A model generated the notes under the pieces. That model was not told the origin of the DNA, did no database searches, and saw only the letters and a list, made by a program, of their open reading frames with translations. This document shows positions 37,010 to 45,761 of a stretch of 64,000 nucleotides of DNA, one piece after another. A program made the translations under genes and the position numbers. Positions within the stretch are counted from its first letter, which is position 1, and each line of letters starts with the position of its first letter. The DNA is from Enterocloster clostridioformis (GTDB lineage Bacteria > Bacillota > Clostridia > Lachnospirales > Lachnospiraceae), in contig NZ_JAIWZC010000001.1 in assembly GCF_020297485.1 (NCBI RefSeq), positions 1,426,001 through 1,490,000 on the forward strand, read 5' to 3'.

Positions 37010-39043
37010 CTACCGACATGGCCTTCCGTACAAACCGATGTTAGACGGAACCAATGGCCGGTAAACCACGCCATATGCTGTCCCTCGTGCGTCCACCTGC
37101 ATCCCATTTCCTACATAAATCGCCACATGCCCAATAGACATAAATTCCCCCGCATTTGTATCACGGGAATGGAAGATTAAATCTCCTGGCCGTAGTTCAT
37201 TTTCACTGACCTGTAGGCCATTGTCTACAATATACTGGCCCTGTGTTGAAGCAACGGATGGTAGGTTTATACCAAACTCTGCATATAATCTCTGTACCAG
37301 AGAACTGCAGTCATAATACCCTTCCTCATACCGCAAATCCTGGCTATATTGGCAGCCAACCTTATCTAACGCCGCAAGCGCCACCTGCTCGCCAATGCCG
37401 CTTGCAGGCATACTGTGCAGGAATTCGTCACTCATGACCTCACGCAGCAACTTCTCCTGACTGGGTGTCAGTTTGCCAAGTTCAATATAATCTTCATAGG
37501 TAAGGTTGTACACGTATAATGAGGTGTGTGTTACTTCCACAGTATTGCTGCCATTGGAATCAGCCAAAAATACCTCCATATCCTGATGTCCAAAATTCTG
37601 GGCTGTCCCATGATCCCCAAAATACATATCAAAGTCTACACCATAACGGTCAAAATCTCCGGTATCCTCCACCACATATTCCTTTCCGCCTGCTATGATA
37701 TGTGTCCCCATAGGAAGCGTGGGATTATAAGCATCAACGGCCAGGGTGTGGTCTGCTTTCGGCATGACGCCGCTTGCCGTAGGACCTCCCGACCATTGGC
37801 CACAGCAGATGGAACAGTTGCAATAACCGCTGAATGTCATGATTCCAAGGCTTTCACCGGCCCGGATAGTATCTGTCACTGTCTCAGAAGCAAAATGGTT
37901 CATTTCATCAAAAATCTCCTTTAAGTGCTTTTTATTCTTATCACTCATGACGGTTGAGAAATTTCCCTGCCCGGTTCCATAACGCACCATATATACCATC
38001 ATCACATCGGTAAAATTGCTACGAGCCACGCCATTCTGCATATTTTTGTAGGTTACATCCTCATCACTGTCCTCTTTCGCCGCCCTTACTTCCTCGTTAA
38101 ATTCCCGGTAATACTCCGCTAATACGCTTTGTACCGTATCCCCTTCCTGCAATGGTGGTAGAAAGAGAGCCAAAGGGGTGTTATACAGGATTACAATAAT
38201 CAGGACAAATGGCAAAGCAATCGTAACCAGCCCTCCCAATAACGGCCCCAACAGCCCCAAAAGATACAAGACAAGCTGATTGACAACCAATCCAGCCCTC
38301 ATGACGGCGATATCTTTTGCGGCTTTTGCAAAACTGTCCTTTTGTTCCTCACCACTTAGCTTGTTCACCATAAAAGCATACATACGCCTCCGGATAGCTT
38401 TTTTCATCCGGGTATTTTCCTGTTCCTTTTTTACCCTTCCTCGCCTTACTTCATTCTTTGAGGATATCTTCTCATCTTTTTTTCTGGTCTTTAATGTATC
38501 CCGGTCCTCTCCCGGCATTTGTTGACTCTGAAATCTGTCCTCCGACTTCTGGTCCACTGCTTCAGACCCCCGCTCCGTTCGTGTGAGGGTCACGGTATCT
38601 TTAAATCCAAAATCATAATCTTTCCGTTTAATATCCGGCCCGGAAACATTGTCTAAGTGAAACTTAGGATCTTTGCTGGCTTTTTGCTTCTGCTTTTCCC
38701 GAACAAAGTTCTCTTTTGGTTTCTCCTTCCTCTTCCGCCCTCCATCATCTTCAAAATCTGCGTTCTTCTCACTTCCAGCCGAATATCTGGGATACGTTTC
38801 TTTCCTTGATTCCTGGCGTGATTCCTGACCTGATTTCATTTTCTCTTGTCTGGTTTGCCTGTCTGAATTTTTATAATCCAGGGAACTCTCTTTCTTTCCT
38901 GGCTGCTTTCTAAACCCTGATACAGAATTCGCTGCAAGCACCGCACTTTTCTTATCTTCTTGTTCCTTCGGCTCTGATACAGGATGAATCTCCGTGGACT
39001 TCATGTGGATCTTTTTATCCGATAATGAGGCTTTTTCATCCAT
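37010..39043 (-). CDS. Conjugation cell-wall hydrolase, 3D + NlpC/P60 domains (CD1108/TcpG-like)
   Basis: From ATG 39043 the protein has 677 residues. It has a long charged, disordered cytoplasmic N-terminus, then transmembrane helices (LVLYLLGLLGPLLGGL and LPFVLIIVILYNTPLALFL). An extracytoplasmic 3D domain follows (GYCNCSICCGQWSGG, VVEDTGDFDRYGVDFDMYFG). It ends in an NlpC/P60 peptidase with the catalytic Cys in YDCSSLVQRLY and His in SIGHVAIYVG. It should open peptidoglycan for the mating channel. The frame stays open upstream for 48 more codons to an ATT at 39187 behind GGGAGG, so the true start may be this rare codon. Confidence 0.88.
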   Translation of the reverse strand: MDEKASLSDKKIHMKSTEIHPVSEPKEQEDKKSAVLAANSVSGFRKQPGKKESSLDYKNSDRQTRQEKMKSGQESRQESRKETYPRYSAGSEKNADFEDDGGRKRKEKPKENFVREKQKQKASKDPKFHLDNVSGPDIKRKDYDFGFKDTVTLTRTERGSEAVDQKSEDRFQSQQMPGEDRDTLKTRKKDEKISSKNEVRRGRVKKEQENTRMKKAIRRRMYAFMVNKLSGEEQKDSFAKAAKDIAVMRAGLVVNQLVLYLLGLLGPLLGGLVTIALPFVLIIVILYNTPLALFLPPLQEGDTVQSVLAEYYREFNEEVRAAKEDSDEDVTYKNMQNGVARSNFTDVMMVYMVRYGTGQGNFSTVMSDKNKKHLKEIFDEMNHFASETVTDTIRAGESLGIMTFSGYCNCSICCGQWSGGPTASGVMPKADHTLAVDAYNPTLPMGTHIIAGGKEYVVEDTGDFDRYGVDFDMYFGDHGTAQNFGHQDMEVFLADSNGSNTVEVTHTSLYVYNLTYEDYIELGKLTPSQEKLLREVMSDEFLHSMPASGIGEQVALAALDKVGCQYSQDLRYEEGYYDCSSLVQRLYAEFGINLPSVASTQGQYIVDNGLQVSENELRPGDLIFHSRDTNAGEFMSIGHVAIYVGNGMQVDARGTAYGVVYRPLVPSNIGLYGRPCR

Positions 39044-39215
39044 ACCCCCGGAAACAATCTTTTTTCCGAGAAGTCCAGATGCAGAACTTTTTTCAGTTCC
39101 CAGGTAATTATGCGTTTGTAATTTTACTTCCGCGTCTGCCTTCAGCTTTATCTGTGCTTCTTTTTTACTTTTAAATCGGTTGTCAATGATTCGTATTCCT
39201 CCCTTCAGCTATTAC

Positions 39216-39714
39216 TCATATCTTTTTCACCTGATAATAGAGGCTTTCAAAGTGGAATCCTTTTACACCCTTTAGTGCAGGACAGCAGAAACCAAAAGGA
39301 AGCTGATAATGTGGAGCATACTTTTCTTTCAACATTTTGTATGCTTCCCTCTGCCGACACATCCAGTTCCATGTATTCCGTTCCGTCAGGCGTATACTTA
39401 TCACTGAAAAGGACTTCTTCTAAAGTTCCTTTTTCAATCAGTTCACTAACCTCCTCCGGAGCAAGTAAAGCTCCACACTTCTCATATACTTCATCCTTGA
39501 GTTTCCGAAAATGGTATAACTCCCTGTCTTCCAGCATCATATAATCCCGTTCAAACAGGACGGCAATCTGATTTGGAAACACAATAGCCTCCACATTCAT
39601 TTCCCTGCAGGCTGTCCGCGCTTCCCTTTCGGAACGGAATCGGTATTCTCTCGGTATTTCGATTTCAACCTCCCACTCATTCAGTTGAAATCCAAAACTG
39701 AATCCAAATCTCAT
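39216..39714 (-). pseudogene. ICE protein of unknown function with a late frameshift
   Basis: From ATG 39714 (AAAGGTGG upstream) the protein reads MRFGFSFGFQLNEWEVEIEI and continues to TEYMELDVSAEG. The frame then appears to shift near 39344 to 39351, where one G of a GGG run seems missing. The other frame gives a more natural end, KMLKEKYAPHYQLPFGFCCP through FESLYYQVKKI, with a stop at 39216. Unshifted translation ends at 39247 with a poor-looking tail. The function is unknown; it follows the TA locus terminator and precedes the NlpC/P60 gene. Confidence 0.5.
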
Positions 39715-39740
39715 ATTCTCAACCCACCTTTCTGCAAAAA

Positions 39741-39806
39741 ACGGCTGCAAATTTTCGCAGCCGTATTTCCAATAAAAAAAGTGGCCACTAGAAGCAACCA
39801 CTTTTT
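39741..39806 (-). terminator. Double hairpin terminator after the HEPN/MNT pair
   Basis: On the minus strand AAAAAGTGG pairs with CCACTTTTT (13-nt loop) and runs into a T tract, followed by a second stem ACGGCTGC/GCAGCCGT. Both lie between the HEPN gene and the next ICE gene, so the toxin-antitoxin pair is a separate transcription unit. Confidence 0.7.
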
Positions 39807-39891
39807 CTTGTAACACATTCTTCAATTTTTATTTATCCACAGACCGTTTTCCAGACAACCACAACGTACTGGCGTGCCTGTATTTTATCTC

Positions 39892-40290
39892 CTATAGAAC
39901 ATTTTTATCCTTTAAATATCTTTCAATCTCACCGATAAACTCCTTTGCCTTTTCAATCTGTTCCTCTGCATCCTGCTTTGAGGCGATGAAAAAATCAGAG
40001 TAATCCGATTGTTCACGCATGATAGAGGCATTTTTGATTATTTTAGAAGTCTCCTTCGCAAAAATCCCAGTTTTCACAAAATTCTGGTTAAAATACGCAA
40101 TCACGCCGCTATGTTTACTGGAATCAAATCCTTCCAGTGCTGTAATGGCACGCATGGCATGAAAAATAGAATAGTAGGAACGGTTCAGCGATGGTTTATA
40201 CATACCGCCTGACAACATTTCTTTTGCCGCAGCTAAATCCTCCAACGCACGCTGGTAACGGTACTTTGCTAATGTCTCTAAGCTGCCCAC
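39892..40290 (-). CDS. HEPN-domain toxin (HepT-like)
   Basis: A 132-residue helical protein starts with GTG at 40290 (GAAGGGG upstream). It has LEDLAAAKEMLSGGMY and the HEPN catalytic pattern RSYYSIFHAMRA, an Arg and His separated by six residues. HEPN proteins are RNases; in HepT/MntA systems the partner MNT enzyme adds AMP to a Tyr of the HEPN protein to silence it. The gene overlaps the MNT gene by 13 bp, as usual for these pairs. Likely role: element maintenance or phage defence. Confidence 0.85.
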   Translation of the reverse strand: MGSLETLAKYRYQRALEDLAAAKEMLSGGMYKPSLNRSYYSIFHAMRAITALEGFDSSKHSGVIAYFNQNFVKTGIFAKETSKIIKNASIMREQSDYSDFFIASKQDAEEQIEKAKEFIGEIERYLKDKNVL

Positions 40291-40607
40291 AGTACCACCC
40301 CTTCTTCCTTCACATTCTTATAGAATGGTAAAGTATCCTCCCACTCCAAAAAGTTTTTATAGTCAATATACAGAATGGAAAAGACCTGATCATATTCCAA
40401 ATCCATATCCACCGCCAGGTCCACCATACGGTCATGCATTTCTTTTGTTTCTTTTCCGTTCAATAAAACTGCTATATCAATATCCGATTCCTTTGTATTG
40501 GTTTTACGGGCAAATGAACCATATAGTAAAATACTTACCAATTTATCACCGTAAATATCACGCAGGCCCTTTACCAGCCTGTCAAACATTTCCTTATTCT
40601 TATCCAC
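40278..40607 (-). CDS. MNT-type nucleotidyltransferase antitoxin (MntA-like)
   Basis: A 109-residue protein starts with GTG at 40607 (GGAGGGAATCGGC upstream). The nucleotidyltransferase motif LLYGSFARKTNTKESDIDIA contains the GS and D-x-D residues. A third Asp may lie in LEYDQVF. By family it transfers AMP groups to its HEPN partner and so neutralises it. It is the first gene of the two-gene unit. Confidence 0.85.
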   Translation of the reverse strand: MDKNKEMFDRLVKGLRDIYGDKLVSILLYGSFARKTNTKESDIDIAVLLNGKETKEMHDRMVDLAVDMDLEYDQVFSILYIDYKNFLEWEDTLPFYKNVKEEGVVLWAA

Positions 40608-41313
40608 GCCGATTCCCTCCTGTCTTATCTTTTATATGGATATTGTACCGTATTTTTTGCTTTTATTCAATGCATATATGAAAGCCTGTTATCTGGCCTG
40701 CTTTCGTTCCTTTGGATTTTGTACCCCGTGCTGTACCGGTTCAAGAATCTTCACTTCTGGCATCAGTCGTTTGATATCCTCAATTGCTTTCTGTACCAAT
40801 GGGCTGTCACGATAATATGGGATAGAGTTGATAATATCCACATCCAGCCGGTTTGCTGACACCAGATCAAAATCACCGGTATAGATAGAATCATCGTCCT
40901 TGATTGTGAATCCAATCCCATTCCCCATGCACGCCAATTCTTCCGGCAGATTCCTGTATCGCTTCACAGCTTGTTCCAAGCTCCTGCACTGATACACTTT
41001 CCCTAACGAGGGAAACTCCATACATTCCGCCACGTAAAATGATATTGTGGGTATCGACTTCTTTCCATACTCGGCTCTGTTTTCTGCAGCTATTTCATTA
41101 TATATTTTCTTCCCATCGGGCATCATATTCGCCTCCTTCATACTTAAATAGGTCCCCCTTCCTAATATAATGTGATCCAACACAGTGATACCAATCAGTT
41201 CTCCACAAGCCACAAGCCTTTCAGTCACTAAAACATCCTGTTTGGAAGGTGTACAGTCCCCTGATGGATGATTATGCATTAATACAACACTGGCTGCATT
41301 GGAAAGGATACTA

Positions 41314-42682
41314 GTACAGCATTGCCAAAATAATAATGAATAGACGTTGCTTTTTTATTGTAGTCGGTGCATAATAATTCTATCACTAAAGAATGGATGG
41401 GTTATTATGCGAAGGAAAACAATTGATACTATCCCGGTTTTATCTGATGCCATGAAAAACATATTATCTGCTTTTTCAAAAAGCCGCTCCCTTCCGTCAG
41501 GACTGGTCAAAAGAGCCAGCATTGTCCTGCTTGCGTCACAGGGGGAACTCAACCAGAATATTGCACCACAGGTCGGGCTTCATTATAATAATGTTGCCAC
41601 CTGGCGCAGTCGGTTCCTCGCGGCGCTCCCAGCCTTGCGGAGGATTGAAATGGACGACCCGGAAAAGCTTGAAGATGAGATACGGGCAGTCCTCTCCGAT
41701 AAAAAACGCCCCGGTGCCCCGTCTGTTTTTACGCCGGACCAGATCAGGCGGATCATCGGCCTTGCCTGCAGCAGCCCAAATGATTTTGGGTACGAAGTAA
41801 GCCAGTGGAGCCTCCCGCTGTTAGTGGCAGAAATTAAAAAGCAGGGGATCGCTGAACAGATTTCTGAGAAATCTGTCAGCCGTTTTTTAAAAATGAGGTA
41901 GATTTACATCCCCACAGAATCCGTTACTGGCTTCATTCTTCGGAAAAGACGGAAGCCCCGGAATCTTTTGCGCGGAAAGTAAACGAAATCTGCGGCCTGT
42001 ACCAGAGTGCCCAGGAACAAAGCCGGGAAGGTGCACACATTGTTTCCACGGATGAAATGACCGGGGTACAGGCGCTGGAACATAAATATCCTGACAAGCT
42101 CCCATTACCCGGCCAGTGCGCCAAAATGGAGTTTGAGTATATCCGCCATGGCACGACCAGCCTCATCGGGTTCTTTGATGTTGCAACGGGCCGTATGGAA
42201 ATGCCGTATTTAAACTCCACACGCACAGAAGAGGATTTTGTGGAAGCCGTGAAAGCATTGGTAAGGACAGACCCGCAAGCCCCATGGACATTTATATGCG
42301 ATGGCCTAAACACCCATAAGTCGGAAACCCTTGTCCGCTATGTGGCAGAAGCCTGTGCCCTTGGCGTGGAACTGGGCAAAAAAGGGAAAACAGGGATCCT
42401 TAAAAGTATGGAAAGCCGGGCGGATTTCCTGCATGACCCTTCCCACCGGATCCGCTTTGTCTATACTCCGAAACACAGTTCCTGGATGAACCAGATTGAG
42501 ATATGGTTTGGCATCATTAACCGGAAGCTGCTGAAGCGGAAAAGCTGCCTATCAATAGAAGAACTGGAAGCAAGCATCCTGCGCTTTATTGAACAATACA
42601 ATCTTACAGCACACCCATTTAAGTGGACATATGCCGGGATACCATTAGTAATTTAATCACTGATATTTAAGCAACACTGTAC
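41314..42682 (+). mobile_element. IS630-family insertion sequence, complete (1369 bp)
   Basis: The ends GTACAGCATTGCC and the complement of GGTAAC-type right end (GTACAGTGTTGCT read inward) form imperfect inverted repeats. TA is duplicated at 41312..41313 and 42683..42684, both inside CTAG, the known IS630 target. The element interrupts the RadC-like gene, and its removal restores that frame. A second, slightly diverged copy starts at 63117 in the same direction. Confidence 0.9.
41407..42656 (+). CDS. IS630-family transposase, two frames joined by a minus-one shift
   Basis: The first frame runs from ATG 41407 to 41901 (164 aa) with an N-terminal helix-turn-helix (SRSLPSGLVKRASIVLLASQ). The second frame continues VDLHPHRIRYWLHSSEK to 42656 with the DDE residues in IVSTDEMTGVQ (Asp), FICDGLNTHKSE (Asp) and SSWMNQIEIWFG (Glu). 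A slippery heptamer T TTA AAA lies in the first frame at 41886..41892, just before its stop, so the full transposase is probably made by programmed minus-one frameshifting. Confidence 0.87.
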
Positions 42683-42885
42683 TAGCTTTAAAGATTTCCC
42701 TCGGGGAGAGTATGCAGTTATTTAAAGTCCCCATACTGGCAATATTTACATTGATCACCTGCCCATTGGTCTGCAAGTTAAGGACGAAAAATAATTCCCT
42801 GTCAACAGAATCAAATTCCTTTAATAAAAGTTGGACTGCATCTTTCGGATTTTGAACCTTTTCCTCACTATAGATGGGCGGATCA

Positions 42886-43041
42886 TCAACCAACCGGATA
42901 CTTACCATTTTCAGCCCATTTGTCTTCATCCGCTCCCCTCCAATCTATCACCAGTAACTCACCATCCTCGATACAGTTTACACGCACAGCGAGTTCACCC
43001 CGTGTCAGTATTTCCACTTCATTGTTGCCCTGACTATCCAT
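42886..43041 (-). CDS. Small hypothetical protein (51 aa)
   Basis: The ATG at 43041 follows AAGGAGGTAAAAAGATAG and begins immediately after the stop of 43042..43731. The product (NNEVEILTRGELAVRVNCIE, then DGELLVIDWRGADED) overlaps the start of the RadC-like gene in another frame. It is acidic and of unknown function. The strong ribosome site and exact gene junction support it. Confidence 0.6.
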   Translation of the reverse strand: MDSQGNNEVEILTRGELAVRVNCIEDGELLVIDWRGADEDKWAENGKYPVG

Positions 43042-43731
43042 CTATCTTTTTACCTCCTTATGTGTTTGTATCTGTGTGCTTCCGTATATACTGTCCAGAT
43101 AATTTTCTGCCGCATCATCTATGGCAGACGAAATATAGTGAGACACAATATCATACAAACTTAAACCACCCTCAAAGGAAGGTCTCCAATCGCGTTCCTC
43201 ACGGACGGCTGCCAATATCAGGTCTGCGTTGCTGGGGGATACATCCGGATCAGAGTAAAGCTTATCCTCCAAATAGCCTATTTGGTTATCACTCACAAAT
43301 TTCTCCATAGCATCAAACTTTTGTTCCCACGCCCGTAAAGTTTCTATATTGAGAAGCTGCTTAGAGAAAAGTGGAATACTGCCACGCTGTCTTACTGCCA
43401 TGTACAGCCAGTCCATCTTTTCATTTTCTATGCGTATCACTTCAAATTCATCCCTTCCAGCCTCATTCTTCAGTATTTTTCGTTTCCTGCCATAAACCTG
43501 GCTTACGAAGGGATAGTCGTGCGAATTAAGGCCGCGGTAACACAATCTGACAAAATCCCGATCTGTAAGTTCAACCGTTGCAACAACACTCGCTTTGACT
43601 TCCTCAAAACGATCATGTTTCATATCATCCAGATTAACCGATATCCATCTGCTTCTGTTTCCTGTCTTCAAAACCCTACACTCTATTGGAGGGATTAACT
43701 TTTGTACCCCGTTTACTTTCATTTCAGGCAT
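43042..43731 (-). CDS. Hypothetical ICE protein (229 aa)
   Basis: The protein has VYGRKRKILKNEAGRDEFEV and a Ser/Tyr-rich C-terminus (LYDIVSHYISSAIDDAAENY) but no recognised domain. AAGGAAG precedes the start at some distance. It is the sixth-to-last gene in a tight operon from VirB4 to RadC. Position suggests an ICE-specific accessory role; no function is assigned. Confidence 0.65.
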   Translation of the reverse strand: MPEMKVNGVQKLIPPIECRVLKTGNRSRWISVNLDDMKHDRFEEVKASVVATVELTDRDFVRLCYRGLNSHDYPFVSQVYGRKRKILKNEAGRDEFEVIRIENEKMDWLYMAVRQRGSIPLFSKQLLNIETLRAWEQKFDAMEKFVSDNQIGYLEDKLYSDPDVSPSNADLILAAVREERDWRPSFEGGLSLYDIVSHYISSAIDDAAENYLDSIYGSTQIQTHKEVKR

Positions 43732-43736
43732 GATGT

Positions 43737-44504
43737 TTATCTTCCTTTCCCATGTCCAGCCAATTTTATCTTTTCTTCCATACTGTCAGGAACTTTACTA
43801 TCCCGTCCGGCTCTGTTATCCAAAGCCCTCTGCGTAAAACCGTCCAATGATTTCTGCATATTTTCTGTGTGCCCTGCCATACTTTTCACGATTTTCCCAC
43901 AAAATTCTATGGCTTGCCTGATTTTTGCCACAATACCCTTATCGTAGTCATACTCAAAAACATCCGCTGCATCTTTCCCCATAAGAAGATTTTTAGCATT
44001 TTTCCGGTGTCCCTTCGCTGCGCTAAGTTCCATCCCAATATCCCCCATGGTCCGTGCTCCATCTTCCAGGTTCTTGGCAGAATGTTCCAGGTGCTCATGA
44101 ATTACCGACAGCGCCCTGCCTGCTTTTGATTTATCAATAAACGTGTATAGTGCCTGATCTCCATAATACTTTACATGCCCCACTGCCTGTTTAATACCTT
44201 CCGATACCTCATTTCTTAAAGCTCCCAGCCATACTTTCGCTGCGTGCACTCTATCTCCGGACGCCTTCACAAAATTGTCTATTTTAGCTTTCAGGGTTTT
44301 ATCATTTAATTCGTCTAACTGCCCGCGCAGATACAGCAGTTCGTCCTGCATATCCTCAAAATACTTTTCCATCTGGTTAAAATACTGTAAAAAATCCTCC
44401 AGGTTCTGCGCCTGCGCGTCCATGCGGTTTTCCTCCATCATGGCAAACATTTCTTTTAAATGCGCCTGTTCCCCCAACGGAACATTCAACGATACCTCCA
44501 TCAT
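43737..44504 (-). CDS. Hypothetical helical protein (255 aa, DUF6674-like)
   Basis: AGGAGGCAGCT precedes ATG 44504. The protein is almost all helical: NLEDFLQYFNQMEKYFEDMQ, then ELLYLRGQLDELNDKTLKAK, then KSKAGRALSVIHEHLEHSAK. I associate the pattern with DUF6674 proteins of Lachnospiraceae elements (memory, unverified). It may be a structural or scaffold protein in transfer. It is in tight operon arrangement with its neighbours. Confidence 0.65.
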   Translation of the reverse strand: MMEVSLNVPLGEQAHLKEMFAMMEENRMDAQAQNLEDFLQYFNQMEKYFEDMQDELLYLRGQLDELNDKTLKAKIDNFVKASGDRVHAAKVWLGALRNEVSEGIKQAVGHVKYYGDQALYTFIDKSKAGRALSVIHEHLEHSAKNLEDGARTMGDIGMELSAAKGHRKNAKNLLMGKDAADVFEYDYDKGIVAKIRQAIEFCGKIVKSMAGHTENMQKSLDGFTQRALDNRAGRDSKVPDSMEEKIKLAGHGKGR

Positions 44505-44516
44505 AGCTGCCTCCTG

Positions 44517-45299
44517 TTATCTCTTTTTTTCTGATTTTCCTGAAATACTGCTTACCTTTTCCTTTTTATCCCGATTCTCTGCTTCAATCATACGTTCATT
44601 TATTTTTGCATCGTTAAAACACTCAAAGATTGCATCCAGGTCAATATCTTCCGGTTCAAGGACCTGGTAAGAGTTTACGAGGAAAAAAGCATGTTCGGAT
44701 ATCAAATCATAATCGGATTTTGGAATTGATGTTATCTCAAATTCATACTGTAACAGCTCCAAACAGGCGTTGAAAAGCTGTTCTACCAGGGAATCCCCAC
44801 GCTTATACAAAAGAGGGATTTCCGGATTATCCTGCCAGGTCCGCACACTCCGCAGGATACAGTCCAATGTTTCTGTATTGCAGGACCATGTATCCGCTTC
44901 TTCTATCTTTCCCTTCTCGCAATGTTCTGGCACAACGGGTTCTGGAGCTTCCAATGTTCCTTCGACAATCATCTGCAAAATATCCTTTCCTGTCCCTCCA
45001 GCCTTAAGGACCCGTGCCGCTGCCCGCATCTCATACGGATACAAGCACAATTTCTCTTGTGATAAATTCATGACCTTAATGGCCGTTTCCTTGCCGAACT
45101 CATACTGAATAGCAGAAAAAACATGATAATAGGAATCCAGCCACTTCTCTACCGCTTTATTTTGCGGCAGCTCCCTAAAACCAGCATACTGTCCCATTGC
45201 CACACAGTCCTCCGCCCATTTCACCCAGGTCCTAAGTTCCCCCTCTGTTGGCAGTTCCAGCAGATGTTTTACTACTAACACAAAGATATCTCTATTCAA
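44517..45299 (-). CDS. Hypothetical ICE protein (260 aa, TTG start)
   Basis: TTG at 45299 follows GGAGGAACATCG. The protein is helical and acidic without a known motif (LVVKHLLELPTEGELRTWVK; LEPEDIDLDAIFECFNDAKI). The last 25 residues are Lys/Glu/Ser-rich. It lies between a DUF4313-like gene and the helical 255-aa protein in one operon. Confidence 0.65.
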   Translation of the reverse strand: MNRDIFVLVVKHLLELPTEGELRTWVKWAEDCVAMGQYAGFRELPQNKAVEKWLDSYYHVFSAIQYEFGKETAIKVMNLSQEKLCLYPYEMRAAARVLKAGGTGKDILQMIVEGTLEAPEPVVPEHCEKGKIEEADTWSCNTETLDCILRSVRTWQDNPEIPLLYKRGDSLVEQLFNACLELLQYEFEITSIPKSDYDLISEHAFFLVNSYQVLEPEDIDLDAIFECFNDAKINERMIEAENRDKKEKVSSISGKSEKKR

Positions 45300-45318
45300 C
45301 GATGTTCCTCCAATCTTT

Positions 45319-45744
45319 CTACCTCGTCTTTGGTGGTTTTTTATTTGCCTTTGTCTGCTCTGGTTTTGCTATCTCATTGATGGCACAGTATCTCTCTACT
45401 CCTGCCTTGTCAAATTCCTCCAGGCGTTTAAGGTCAAACGCCACCTTATAATAACTTTCCATGCCCGAATAACCCATTTCCGGAAGCACCTTTCCAAGTT
45501 TGTGCTTTTTAATAAAGTCCAGTTTGCTTTTACTGGCAAAGGCGTCAATGTATGCCTCATTTCTTTCGACAGGCATATGAGCCAGATTGATGGTCAGATC
45601 AGCAAAAGATTCCTCATACCCCTCCTCCATATGGGTAAGACCGATATACAGTCTGTTATCATAACGATAGGCATCAACTTCAAGCATCAACTCCTCATGC
45701 CCAAATTCCCAATCATAACCCAGTGTTTTTTTCTCTTCTTCCAT
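45319..45744 (-). CDS. DUF4313-like protein (141 aa)
   Basis: I place the start at ATG 45744, behind AGAGGTAAGGAA. The pattern YRYDNRLYIGLTHMEEGYEE, then DLTINLAHMPVERNEAYIDA, ending MGYSGMESYYKVAFDLKRL, is that of DUF4313 proteins found on conjugative elements of gut bacteria. The role is unknown. It directly follows VirB4. Confidence 0.7.
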   Translation of the reverse strand: MEEEKKTLGYDWEFGHEELMLEVDAYRYDNRLYIGLTHMEEGYEESFADLTINLAHMPVERNEAYIDAFASKSKLDFIKKHKLGKVLPEMGYSGMESYYKVAFDLKRLEEFDKAGVERYCAINEIAKPEQTKANKKPPKTR

Positions 45745-45761
45745 TTCCTTACCTCTCATAA

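Larger units (their letters stand above)
40689..42929 (-). pseudogene. RadC-like JAMM-domain protein, interrupted by an IS630-family element
   Basis: The N-terminal part (42929 to 42685) shows FDSVDRELFFVLNLQTNGQV and LSPREIFKAS; the C-terminal part (41313 to 40689) resumes ILSNAASVVLMHNHPSGDCT, containing the JAMM metal motif His-x-His-Pro-Ser-Gly. Removing the IS and one TA gives 870 bp, exactly 290 codons. The rest of the protein (LPEELACMGNGIGF, YTGDFDLVSANRLDVD) is an ICE-specific extension of unknown role. RadC-like JAMM proteins are common on conjugative elements. ATG 42929 has GGAGGGGAGCGG before it. Confidence 0.85.
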
